64,000 nucleotides of DNA from Cephalotus follicularis (lineage: Eukaryota; Streptophyta; Magnoliopsida; Oxalidales; Cephalotaceae): assembly GCA_001972305.1 (NCBI GenBank), contig BDDD01000265.1:362401-426400 (forward strand). The letters are read 5' to 3'. Positions 11,890-23,597 of this stretch are shown here, one piece after another. Under the pieces are notes generated by a model. It worked only from the letters and a program-made list of their open reading frames with translations. It was not told the origin of the DNA and did no database searches. Made by a program: the position numbers and the translations under genes. How positions within the stretch are numbered: position 1 is the stretch's first letter; each line of letters opens with the position of its first letter.

Positions 11890-14800
11890 AACGAGACTAG
11901 AACAAATGCGGGTAGCGCTCTCGGATATCCTCCTCACGCTCCCAAGTTGCTTCATCGGGTCGATGGTACTGCCATTGAACCTTGACCAGGGAGATGGCTC
12001 GGTTCCTCAAAATTTACGTCTTCCAATAAATAATCCGCACGGGCAACTCCTCACAGGATAGGTCATCTCGTACCGGAACAGTATCATAATCCAGGACATG
12101 TGACGGGTCTGGAATATATCTCCTCAGCATAGATACATGAAAGACGTCGTGCACGTTTGACAGTGCAGGAGGTAAGGCAAGCTGGTACGCTACCTCCCCA
12201 ACTCTCTCCAAAATCTCAAAAGGACCAATGTAGCGAGGAGCTAATTTGCCCTTTCTCCCAAACCTTTGCACGCCCTTCCATGGTGAGACCTTTAAGAACA
12301 CATGATCGCCCACACTGAAGGTCAAAGGCCTCCTCTTGACACTGTCTGCATAGCTCTTCTGCCGGCTCTGAGCAGGAAGCAGCTTCTTTTTGACCATCCT
12401 AATCTTTTCCGAAGTTTCCTCCACTAACTCAGTCCCGAGTAAAGGTCGCTCCCCAACCTCATCCCAACATACAGGAGATCTGTACTTCCTCCCATACAAT
12501 GCTTCAAACGGTGCCATGCCGATACTGGAATAATAGCTGTTATTATAAGAGAACTCTATCAAAGGAATGTGATCCTCCCAGGTACGAGCAAAATCAATAA
12601 TGCAATCCCGTAGCATATCCTCCAAGGTCTGGATGGTGCTCTCAGACTGCCCATCAGTCTGAGGGTGAAAGGCAGTACTCAGGTTTAGCTTCGTCCCGAA
12701 AGTTGTCTGAAACCTCTTCCAGAAGTTGGAAGTGAAGATGGCATCTCTATCACATACGATGCTGACTGGAACACCATGTAGCCTCACTATCTCCTTCACA
12801 TACAAACGAGCTAGCTTGCTCGCAGAATCGGTAACGTGTGTAGGCAGAAAGTGCGCTGATTTGGTGAGTCTATCTATGACAACCTACATGACGTTGTGAC
12901 GATTCCGAGTCAGAGGAAAACCTGAAACAAAATCCATCGTAACATGTTCCCATTTCCACTCTGGAATTGGTAAAGGTTGTAGCAAACCTGCCGGTTTCTG
13001 GTGTTCGGCCTTAACCGTCTGGCAAGTCAAACACCTTGCCACATACTCGGCGATCTCTCGTTTCATGCCAGGCCACCAGTAAGTCTTCTTCATATCTTGA
13101 TACATTTTTGTGCTACCAGGGAGAATGCTGTACAGAGATTTGTGAGCCCCGCGAAGTAACTCATTCTTCAACCCTGGTTCATTCGAAAGACACATACGTC
13201 CCCGATAACTCAGGATACCATCAACATGTACCCAAAAATCGGATTCCGAGTCCAGGTTCTCCCGAATTCGTTGCAAATCTGGATCCTGTGGTTGTGCATC
13301 CCTGATGTGATCCAGTAACACAGGCTGTACTCGCATGTCAGCCACAAGGATCCCCAGTGACTGATTGAACGAAGACCACTCTTGGAAGTAATCTAACATC
13401 TTCCATTGCGACACCATCGCACTGGCAACCATAGCCTTGCGGCTCAAGGCATCAGCGACTACATTCTCTTTCCCCGAGTGGTACTAAACACTGCAATCAT
13501 AATCATTAAAGAATTCTACCCACCTGCGCTGTCTCATGTTCAATGTGTCCTGGCAAAACAGGTACCTCAAACTCTTATGATCGGTAAAGATCTCAAACTG
13601 CGCCCCATAAAGATAGTGCCTCCACTTCTGAAGGGCAAAGATAATAGCTGCAAGTTCGAGGTCATGAGTCGGGTAGTTTTCTTCATACGGCTTTAGCTTC
13701 CTCGAGGCATACGCAATCACTCTGCCTCGCTGCATCAATAAATAACCCAAACCCTTACCTGATGCATCACTGTATACTGCAAAGCCCTCATTACCGTAAG
13801 GTAATACCAAGACAGGAGCGGAAACCAACCGATCCTTTAGTTCACGGAAACTAGTTTCACAGTCTTCGTCCCAGACAAAAGGGGTCTTTTTATGGGTCAG
13901 TCTAGTCAAGGGTTCGGCTATCCTTGAAAAGTTCTGGATGAACCTCCTGTAATATCCCGCCAATCCAAGGAAACTGCGCACCTCCGTCACGTTCTTCGGT
14001 TGTGGCCAGTCTCGTACCACTTCAGTCTTTGACGAATCCACCGTCAAGCCTTCCCCAGATATGATGTGACCGAGAAAGATCACATGATCAAGCCAGAACT
14101 CAGACTTTCCAAACTTGGCGTACAACCGATGTTCTCTGAGAACTTGCAATACTAGCCTCAGATGATGAGCGTGCTCCTCCTCACTCCTCGAATATACCAG
14201 TATGTCATCAATAAATACCATGACAAACTGGTCCAGGTATGGTCAGAATACGTCATTCATCAATGACATAAAAGTTGCCGGTGCATTGGTAACACTGAAC
14301 GGCATCACCAAGAACTCGTAATGACCATATCGTGTTCGGAAGGCAGTCTTCTCAATGTTTCCTTCCCTTACTCTCAGCTGGTGGTAGCCCGATCTCAAAT
14401 CGAGCTTAGAAAACACTCTTGATCCTTGCAACTGGTCAAACAACTCCTCAATGTGGGGTAAAGGATACTTGTTCTTGATAGTTGCCTTGTTCAACATTCT
14501 GTAGTCGAGGCAGAGTCTCATTGACCCATCCTTCTTCTTGACAAACAGTACAGGCGCTCCCCATGGAGAAACACTAGGTCGAATAAGACCCTTATCAATC
14601 AGATCTTGCAACTGCAATTTCAGTTCCTTCAATTATGCAGGGGCCATCCTATATGGTGCTTTAAGAATAGGAGCTGTACCTGGTATAAGATCGATAACAA
14701 ACTCCATATTTCTCTTCGGTGGCAAAGATCCCAAGTCATCGGGAAATACATATGGAAATTCGCACACAACTGGAATTTCCTCCAAGCTCAAGCCTTTCTC

Positions 14801-16366
14801 CTTCCTACGATCAATCACGTTGGCTAGATATCCCTCACATCCCTTCTCTAGGTATCTCGATGCTCGAATAAAGGATACGATCGGTGTTGAGAACCCTTTG
14901 TCTCCCTTGAACTGAAAAGTCGTTCCGTCGGGCAGACAAAAATCCACAGTTTTATTGTAACAATCCATACAAGCACGGTGTGTTGATAGCCAATCCATCC
15001 CCAATATAACATCGAAGTCACGGATAGGCAGCACTATCAAATCTGCATACAAAGAAATGCCTGCCATAGACATCTCACAGCCTCTATATATCGAATCAGT
15101 ATACATAGAAGTCCCGGTCAGTGTACTCACATCAAGTATGTATGACATGCAGTCAGGGGCGACATCTAAACAAGATGCAAAACGTGCAGATATAAAAGAA
15201 TGCGATGCTCCAGAATCCATCAGTACTCTAGCAGAAAAACCATATATGTACAGAGTACCTCCAACAACAGAAGTCGACTCTGGAACCTCTGTCTAAGTAA
15301 GTACAAAAACTCTACCTTTTGCGATGCCCTTGCCAGTGTCCTTCCTCTGTGACAGTCCCGCCGCCGCACCACTACTACTCCCCGGCCCAGTAGGCATTGT
15401 AGTAGAACTCTTCGGACAGTCCTTCACCAAATGGCCAGGTGCCCCGCACCTCAGGCACCAACCATTGAACCTCCAGAAATCTTTCTGTTGGTGGCCGGTA
15501 CGACCACAATAATAGCAACCTCCGGATCTAGCATTACTCCCTTGGCTAGGAGTACCTTGTGAAGCTTTCTGTTGAGACTTGTTCTTAGACGACTTCGTCG
15601 GAGAACCACCATCTTGCCATTTCGATGATGCCGGTCGGGACTGTCTAAGACTCTGTTTACTCTGCTGTGCGCGAGCTCTCTCAGCCCGGTCTTCGTTGGA
15701 TATCGTCTCCAACAGTCTTGCTTTCTGAGCAACCTCCACAAAAGTCCTCAGCTCCATAGCTCTAATCCTTGACGGAAGATCTGGTCGCAGGCCTCTTAGG
15801 AACCTCCGAATCTTCTTCTCTTCATCAGCTACCAGATAAGGTGAATGTCTGGCCAGCTCCATGAACCTTGCTTGATACTCAGCCACAGTCGTCTCTCCCT
15901 ATCGCAACTCCAGGAGCTTCGTCTCTCGACGCACTTGCTCAATATGCGGAACATAAGCCTCCAAGAACTCTGTCTTGACTCTGTCCCAAGTGCTGTCCAG
16001 CCTTTGTGATTCCCATTTTGCTTTGACCATTTCGCACCAATGAGTGGCCTCACCCCATACACGGTAAACTGTGAACTTCAGCTTTTGAGTGTCAGTACAG
16101 TCCATCACTTCAAAGATTTTCTCCAGGTCCTGCAGCCATCTCTCAGCAATAGTAGCATCAAGTTCCCCCCGGAAGCTGGGTGGATTCAGCCTCATGAACT
16201 CTTCAATATCTCTCCCAAACTAGTTACCATCCTCCCCCGGGCGGTGGTCGGGAGCACTATGTTGTGGTCAAGCTTGCGCGTAGTACTGGCGCATCTCCTC
16301 CGCATTAGCCCTATTAAAGGCCATCTGTTGCTGAAAATAATCCGCTATTCGGGCCATCGGATCTCT
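11890..16366 (-). pseudogene. gag-pol: C: gag-pol remnant
   Basis: From right to left: gag with the ERWLQDLEKIFEVM segment and a CCHC zinc knuckle (about 15.4-16.2 kb), aspartic protease with the MDSGASHSF active site (about 15.2 kb), reverse transcriptase with [10 protein letters not shown] (about 14.2 kb), RNase H with VYSDASGKG (about 13.8 kb), integrase with the H/C zinc region ending CLTCQTVK (about 13.0 kb), core with [10 protein letters not shown] (about 12.65 kb), and a chromodomain tail near 11.9-12.0 kb. The set is that of a Tekay-type chromovirus and is very close to D's. It is broken in several places and is not expected to give a working polyprotein. Confidence 0.9.
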
Positions 16367-16485
16367 GTCATTGTCACGCCCCGTTTTCCCGTAGACACAC
16401 ATAAAGGTGATAAAGGCAATTAACATATAAATCCAGCTTATGCGAAAAACGAAGAAAAAAATTTAAACTTATAAACAAGATATCA

Positions 16486-16845
16486 TGTAATGACCCAAAT
16501 TCCATGTAAGATATTATTTATGGAAAATGATTGCTATTGTGTATATTGGCAGATAGTTTAAGGGACCCGTAGTATGACCCTACGCTCGGGGAGTATGGGG
16601 GTTCCGCTCCCCGGTGAGCAGACGGGGGGTCCCGCTGCCCGGACAGCGGGCGGGGGTTCAGGGGGCAGCGCCCCTAGAAGAAAATTTTTGGCTAAGAAGT
16701 TGAGAAGGAAAACTGTCCCAAAGCGCCGACGCTTTGGTAGTAACGGTCGACGCTTTGGGTAACGGTCGATGTCCAAATTTTAGACGTCGACGCGTTGAAG
16801 ATTAATGTGTCAGTTGACTTGGACGAAGACTTAAAGCGTCGATGT
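16486..16845 (+). mobile_element. E-type LTR block inside D's left LTR
   Basis: Starts exactly with the E LTR sense terminus TGTAATGACCC and matches the reverse complement of 47816 down to about 47460 in the solo E LTR, including the GC-rich tandem hairpins (about 16606-16665) and GTCGAC-type motifs from 16719. It leaves E sequence inside a TGTCC shared with D. Confidence 0.8.
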
Positions 16846-17494
16846 CCACAAAGGACCACAACAGTCAGGCAGTATATGTAACGCCACCAACTCCTGGCCC
16901 CACGCTACACTCCCACTTCGGTCCCTACTGCAGGCGACCAAGCGAGGCAACAGTACAGTACAGTGAGTCACCCAGCCAACTCCTGGCCCCTAGGTCAACC
17001 CTACCACTAGCCGGCGCTGGCAGTCTCCACCATGCAACTAGTGGCTCAAGCACAAACACAGTACAGTTCACAGAGCAACACATAGCAAACAGTGAATCCA
17101 GGCAGTAAACAGTGCAGTAACAGTACAGTGGTGATCGTTTAGATCGACAACAGGTAGTTCTCTTTTCAAATATTTTAAAAGTGATAATATTTGAAAATAT
17201 ATTTTTCAATAATTGAATTACCTTGAACAAATCAGTAGTGTAAATCGTTTATCAGTTCGCTTGAAAAAACGTTATTAACCAATACATATTTTCATACTCA
17301 AAATAGCATATTCCGAGCTCACATATGCATTTCTAAATATCATATCTTTAGAAATCATAAACAATTTACAAACAGTACACAAACAGGCAGTAAACAGTGT
17401 ATGTGCAATGCATTCAAATGCTCAAATTCACCCTAACAGGAATCGGGATCGTTTCGTATCGTTAGATAAAGGAACCTCCAAACAGTACCCAAAA

Positions 17495-17840
17495 GAAGTC
17501 GATGTCTATCCAAAAGGCGTCGATGTCTTTGTCCATTAACGTCGATGTCCAAGTCCTTAGTGTCAGCGCGATCTGCTGTCTAAAGACGTCGATGTCCATC
17601 ATACGCATCGATGCTCAAGGTCTGGAACCTTAAAACGTCAGCGTATTGCTTACAGCATCGACGTGCTAAGGTGGGAACCTTAGGCGTCGACGTGTAACAC
17701 GTCAAAACCCAGATAGGTATCCTAAGTCGTCGATGTCCTTCCAAAGACGTTGATCCGTTTCACATCAGTAACCAAGCAAAAGACCCAAAGACATCGATAA
17801 TATCAAAAGGCGTCGACGTGTTTCGTGTAACAGTCGTCTT
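17495..17840. repeat. D LTR: inner array of GACGTCGAYGTC motifs
   Basis: A dozen or so imperfect copies of (G/A)CGTCGA(C/T)G spread over 340 bp, 1.07-1.41 kb from the sense start of the LTR. G has a matching array at the same depth. D's right LTR lacks this segment. Confidence 0.75.
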
Positions 17841-18569
17841 CTTCCTCACGACATAATAGACAGTGGCCATTACAAACCATATCCATGCACAATAACAGGT
17901 AATCAAGGCAGTAAACCCACATGCAAATACACATCACATATCTAGCATTTTATGGCATCAATCCAGTGAAAAAAATCAACTCAGTAATCATGCATTTCAT
18001 ACACTAAAACCATAGACCATGCATGAATATTAATCTCAAGGTTACAGTTATGGCTTCCCCTACCTTTTGTTTCACGTTAGGAACTGGAAAGTCCACCTCT
18101 TTTCGTTCCAAACTGGTCACGACAGCCTCTAGGTCCCTCCCGTTACTGCATGCCACCAGTTCCAAGCTCCAAGCTCCAACCAAGTTCAATAATGGCTCTC
18201 CTTCACTCTCTGTTTTCTTACACTGGTGTTTTAGCCGAACCAGGGATGAAGAGAGGAGGCGTTTTATGCAAGTCTCACATCCCTCTTCCCTCTCTGGCCC
18301 GTTGCATGCATCTCATAGGCTCCATTTCCCATTCTTCCCTCTTTCCCAGCTCCGCCTCACTTCTTCTGCAGGAGCAGACGTTGAAGGTGGCACACAGCCT
18401 GCATGCACACCCAAGTGTCATGCCCTTCCTTCCATTCTAGCATATGCATGCCTGGCATCAAGCTAGCATGCTCAACACGTATCGTCCACGTCCCAAGGCG
18501 CCTGCAAAAGGCCCTAAAAAGTTCCCCTTTGCACGTTATTTGTCAGCAGAGTAACGTGCCTGACATTCG

Positions 18570-18725
18570 ATGTTAATGCATCGACGTCTTCTTAAAAGAC
18601 GTCGATGTCTTTTCCCTTTTTACACGAGGGCGTCGATGTCCTCGCCTGCATCGATGTGCATGTGCATGCAGTTACGTGCGCCCCTTGCTTCAAGGACGTC
18701 GATGTGATTAGAAAGGCGTCGACGC
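18570..18725. repeat. D LTR: outer array of GACGTCGAYGTC motifs
   Basis: Includes the extended form AAAAGACGTCGATGTCTTTT near 18595; in the sister LTR (24970-25115) the same site is the perfect palindrome AAAAGACGTCGACGTCTTTT. Lies 180-340 bp into the LTR. Confidence 0.82.
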
Positions 18726-18908
18726 GTTTCTCCAAAAACAGCGTTGTTTCACCCTTTAAACATTCCTTTAACATTTTATTCCAAAATTTAACATTATTAG
18801 GGTTTGGAAAACATCATCAAAGCCTTGGAAATCCACTCTTTTATTAATTTCACAATAAAAACACATTACATTGTGAAATTACAACATAGGGAAATCTCGG
18901 GCGTTACA

Positions 18909-18944
18909 TCCACCCCCCCTTCAAGAAATTTCGTCCTCGAAATT
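18909..18944 (-). other. D: polypurine tract and hairpin
   Basis: TCCACCCCCCCTT on the plus strand (a purine run on the sense strand), then a perfect 8-bp stem AAATTTCG / CGAAATTT with loop TCCT (AGGA in sense) at 18925-18944. Confidence 0.8.
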
Positions 18945-18949
18945 TAAAA

Positions 18950-21900
18950 CAAGACTAGAACAGGTGCGAGAAACGCTCCCAGATGTCCTCCTCATGTTCC
19001 CAAGTTGCCTTATCTGGTCGGTGGAACTGCCATTGAACCTTGACCATGGAGATGGCTCGGTTCCTCAAAGTCTGCGTCTTCCTATCTAGGATCCGTACAG
19101 GCAACTCCTCACAAGACATATCATCTTGTACCGAAACAGTATCATAATCCAGGATATGTGACGGGTCCGAGATATATCTCCTCAGCATGGAGATATGGAA
19201 GACATCGTGCACGTTTGACAATGCAGGAGGTAAGGCAAGCTGGTAGGCTACCTCTCCAACTCTCTCCAAAATCTCAAAAGGACCAATGTAGCGAGGAGCT
19301 AATTTGCCCTTTCTCCCAATCCTTTGCACGCCCTTCCATGGTGAGACCTTTAAGAACACATGATCGCCCACACTGAAGGTCAAAGTCCTCCTCTTGACAC
19401 TGTCCGCATAGCTCCTCTGCCGGCTCTGAGCAGCAAGCAGCTTCTTTTTTATCGTCCTGATCTTTTCTGAAGATTCCTCCACTAACTCAGTCCCGAGTAA
19501 AGGTCGCTCACTGACCTCGTCCCAACAGATAGGAGATCGGCACTTCCTCCCATACATTGCCTCAAAAGGTTCCATGCCGATACTGGAACGATAGCTGTTA
19601 TTGTAAGAGAACTCTATCAAAGGGATATGGTCCTCCCAAGTACCAGCAAAATCAATAATGCAAGCCCGTAGCATATCCTCCAAAGTCTGGATGGTACGCT
19701 CAGATTGCCCATCTGTCTGCGGGTGGAAGGCAGTACTTGGGTTCAGTCTCATCCCGAAAGCTGTCTGAAATCTCTTCCAGAAGTTGGAAGTGAAGATGGC
19801 ATCTCTGTCGCATACAATGCTGACTGGAACACCGTGTAATCTCACTATCTCCTTCACATACAAACGAGCTAACTTGTTTGCAGAATCAGTAACGTGTGTA
19901 GGCAGAAAGTGTGCTGATTTGGTGAGTCTATCCACGACGACCCACATGGCATTATGACGGTTTCGAGTCAGAGGAAAACCTGAAACAAAGTCCATCGTAA
20001 CATGTTCCCACTTCCACTCTGGAATCGGTAAGGGCTGTAGTAACCCTGCCGGTCTCTGATGTTCAGCTTTAACTGTCTGACAAGTCAAACACCTTGCCAC
20101 ATACTCGGCGATCTCTCGTTTCATGCCAGGCCACCAGTAAGTCTTCTTCATATCTTGATACATTTTTGTGCTACCATGGTGAATGCTGTACAGAGATTTA
20201 TAAGCCCCGCGAAGTAACTCACTCTTGAACCTTGGTTCATTCAGAAGACACACATGTCCCTGATACCTCAGAATACCATCAGCATGCACTTGAAAGTCGG
20301 ATTCTGAGTCCAGATTTCCCCGAATTCGTCGCAACTCTGGATCATGTGGTTGTGCATCCCTGATGTGATCCAGTAACACAGGCTGTACTCGCATGTCAGC
20401 CAGAAAGATCCCCGGTGACTGATTGAACGGAGACCATTCTTGGAAGTCTTCTAGCATCTTCCATTCCGACACCATCGCACTGGCAACCATAGCCTTGCGG
20501 CTCAAGGCATCAGCGACTACATTCGCTTTCCCCGGGTGGTACTGAACACTGCAATCATAATCATTGAAGAATTCTACCCACCTGCGTTGTCTCATGTTTA
20601 GTGTGTCCTGACAAAACAGGTACCTCAAACTCTTATGATCAGTAAAGATCTCAAACTGCGCCCCATAAAGATAGTGCCTCCACTTCTGAAGGGCGAAGAT
20701 AATAGCTGTAAGTTCGAGGTCATGAGTCAGGTAGTTTTCTTCATATGACTTTAGCTCCCTCGAGGCATATGCAATCACTCTGCCTCGCTGCATCAATACA
20801 CAGCCCAAACCCTTACCTGATGCGTCACTATAGACCACGAAGCCCTCATTACCATCAGGTAATGCCAAGACAGGAGGGGAAACCAATCGATCCTTTAGTT
20901 CACGGAAACTAGCTTCACAGTCTTCGTCCCACTCGGCTACCCTTGAAAAGTTCTGGATAAACCTTCTGTAATACCCTGCCAATCCAAGGAAACTGCGCAC
21001 CTCCGTCACATTCTTTGGTTGCGGCCAGTCTCATACCACTTCAGTCTTTGACGGATCCACCGTCAAGCCTTCCCCAGATACGATGTGACCAAGAAAGATC
21101 ACATGATCAAGCCAGAACTCGCACTTGCCGAACTTGGCGTACAACCGATGTTCTCTGAGAACTTGCAACACTAGCCTCAGATGATGCGCGTGCTCCTCCT
21201 CACTCCTCGAATATACCAGTATGTCATCGATAAATACCACAACAAACTGGTCCAGGTATGGTCAGAATACGTCATTCATCAATGACATAAAAGCTGCCGG
21301 TGCATTGGTAACACCGAACAGCATCACCAAGAACTCGTAGTGACCATACCGTGTCCGGGAAGGTAGTCTTCTCAATGTCTCCTTCCCTTACTCTCAGTTG
21401 GTGATATCCTGACCTCAAGTCGAGCTTGGAAAACACTCTTGATCCTTGAAGCTGATCAAACAAATCCTCGATGTGGGGTAAATGATACTTGTTCTTGATA
21501 GTTGCCTTGTTCAGCATTCTATAGTCGATGCATAGCCTCATCGACCCGTCCTTCTTCTTGACAAACAGCACAGGCGCACCCCACGGAGAAACACTGGGTC
21601 TAACAAAACCCTTATCAATCAGATCTTGTAACTGTAGCTTCAGCTCTCGTAACTCAGCAGGAGCCATCCGATAGGGTGATTTAGAGATAGGAGCCGTTCC
21701 AGGAACAAGATCAATAACGAACTCCATATTCCTCTTCGGTGGTAAGGATCCCAAGTCATTAGGGAACACATCCGGAAATTCACACACAGCAGGAATTTCC
21801 TCCAGGCTTAAACCTTTCTCCTTCCTTCGATCAATTACATATGCCAGGTATCCCTCGTATCCTTTCTCCAGGTATCTCGATGCTCGAGTAAAGGATATGA

Positions 21901-22400
21901 TCGGTGTCGAGAACCCTTTGTCTCCCTTGAACTGAAAGGTCGTTCCGTCGGGCAGACAAAAATCCACAGTTTTATTATAGCAGTCCATACGAGCCCGATG
22001 TGCTGAAAGCCAATCCATTCCCAATATAACATCAAAGTCACGGATAGGTAGCACTATCAGATCCGCATATAGAGAAATACCTGCCATAGACATCTCACAA
22101 CCTCTGTATACCGAGTCAGTGTACATAGATGTCCCGGTCGGTGTAATCACATCAAGTATGTATGACATGAAGTCAGGGGTGACATCTAAGCAAGATGCAA
22201 AACGTGCAGATATAAAAGAATGCGATGCTCCAGAATCCATCAGTACTCTAGCAGAAAAACCAATATATATACAGAGTACCTCCAACAACAGAAGTCGACT
22301 CTGGAACCTCTGTCTGAGCAAGTACAAAAACTCTACCTTTTGCGATGCCCTTGCCGGTGTCTCTCCTCTCTGACGGTCCCGCTGCCGCCCCACTACTGCT
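18950..22400 (-). pseudogene. pol: D: pol remnant
   Basis: Right to left: protease MDSGASHSF (about 22.2 kb), reverse transcriptase (CIDYRMLNK about 21.5 kb, [10 protein letters not shown] about 21.2 kb), RNase [10 protein letters not shown] (about 20.85 kb) to [15 protein letters not shown] (about 20.5 kb), integrase zinc region ending CLTCQTVK (about 20.1 kb), integrase core with VVVDRLTKS and [10 protein letters not shown] (about 19.9 and 19.7 kb), and a chromodomain tail at about 18.96-19.05 kb. The long RNase H-integrase part is the best kept coding stretch of the window apart from A. Broken elsewhere. Confidence 0.9.
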
Positions 22401-23490
22401 CCCCGGCCCAGTAGGCGCTGTAGCTGGACTCTTCGGACAGTCCTTCACTGAATGACCAGGTGCCCCACACCTCAAGCACCAACCATTAAACCTCCAGCAA
22501 TCTTTCTGTTGGTGGCCTGTACGACCACAGTAAAAGCAACCCCCAGATCTAGCATTACTCCCCTGGTTGGGAGTACCCTGTGAAGCTGTCTGCTGAGGCT
22601 TGTTCTTAGACGATTTCGTCGGAGAACCACCATCTTTCCACTTCGACGATGCTGGTCTGGTTTGTGTAGGACTCTGTTTATTCTGCTACGCGTGAGCTCT
22701 CTCAGCCCGGTCTTCACTGGACATTGTCTCCAACAGTCTTGCTTTTTGAGCAACCTCCACAAAAGTCCTCAGTTCCATAGCTCTAATTCTTGATCGAAGA
22801 TCCGATCGTAGACCTCTCAGGAATCTCCGAATCTTCTTCTCTTCATCAGCTACCAGATAAGGTGAATGTCTGGCCAGCTCCCTGAACCTTGCTTGATACT
22901 CAGCCACAGTCATCTTTCCCTGCTGCAACTCCAAAAGCTCCGTCTCTCGTCTCTCTTGTTCGATACGCGGAACATAAGTCTCCAAGAACTCCGTCTGGAA
23001 TCTGTCCCAAGTACTGTCGAGTCTCTGTGATTCCCATTTTGCCTTGACCATCTCCCACCAATGAGTGACCTCACCCCATAGGCGGTTTACAGCAAACTTC
23101 AGCTTCTGAGCATCAGTACAGTCCATCACTTAAAAGATTTTCTACAAGTCCTGTGGCCATCTCTCAGCAACAGTAGCATCAAGTTCCCCCCGGAAACTAG
23201 GTGGATTCAGCCTCATGAACTTTTCAATGTCTCTCCCGAACTGGTTAATATCCTCCCCCGGGTAGTGATCGGGAGCTCTATGTTGCGGTCAAGCTTGCGC
23301 GTAGTACTGGCGCATCTCCTCCGCATTATCCCTATTAAAGGTCATCTGTTGCTGAAAGTAATCCGCAATTCGGGCCTTCGGATCTCTGTCGTCTTGGGGA
23401 ATATTCATCTCTTGCGGAATATTTTCTTCCTCGGGGGCATTAGCTCCAACAGCCGTAGCCCTAGCACGTGTTCTCCTTCGGTCCATTGGT
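22400..23490 (-). pseudogene. gag: D: gag remnant
   Basis: Begins near 23486 with a MDRRRTRARA-type start shared with C and G, followed by the retrotransposon gag core (VTHWWEMVKAKW, YVPRIEQERRE, RRFLRGLRSDLRSRI) at about 22.75-23.1 kb and two CCHC-like zinc knuckles near 22.45-22.55 kb. Gag forms the virus-like particle in this family. Broken in a few places. Confidence 0.87.
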
Positions 23491-23582
23491 TCCTATAAGA
23501 AGGGTGCCGGTTAGTCACGACTTTAGGAAAACAATTCATTAATTGCCAAGGAAAGTATCCTAGCTAAGCATATATGGAATAT

Positions 23583-23594
23583 GCTCTGATACCA
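23583..23594 (-). other. D: primer-binding site
   Basis: Minus-strand TGGTATCAGAGC, three bases from the right LTR, matching initiator tRNA-Met use. Confidence 0.85.
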
Positions 23595-23597
23595 CGC

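Larger units (their letters stand above)
16372..18908 (-). repeat. D: left LTR (3' LTR), chimeric
   Basis: 2537 bp, plus-strand ends TGTCACGCCC and GGGCGTTACA. Base sequence matches D's other LTR at both ends, but 16486 to about 16845 is of E type, and the next 600 bp follow the C-like LTR layout. No gene seen. Confidence 0.88.

Noticed and set aside
18570-18725. GTCGA arrays as a CRISPR-like array
   Set aside because: Repeats are only 8-18 bp and palindromic, spacing is 20 bp, and the setting is a plant LTR with no cas-like gene.
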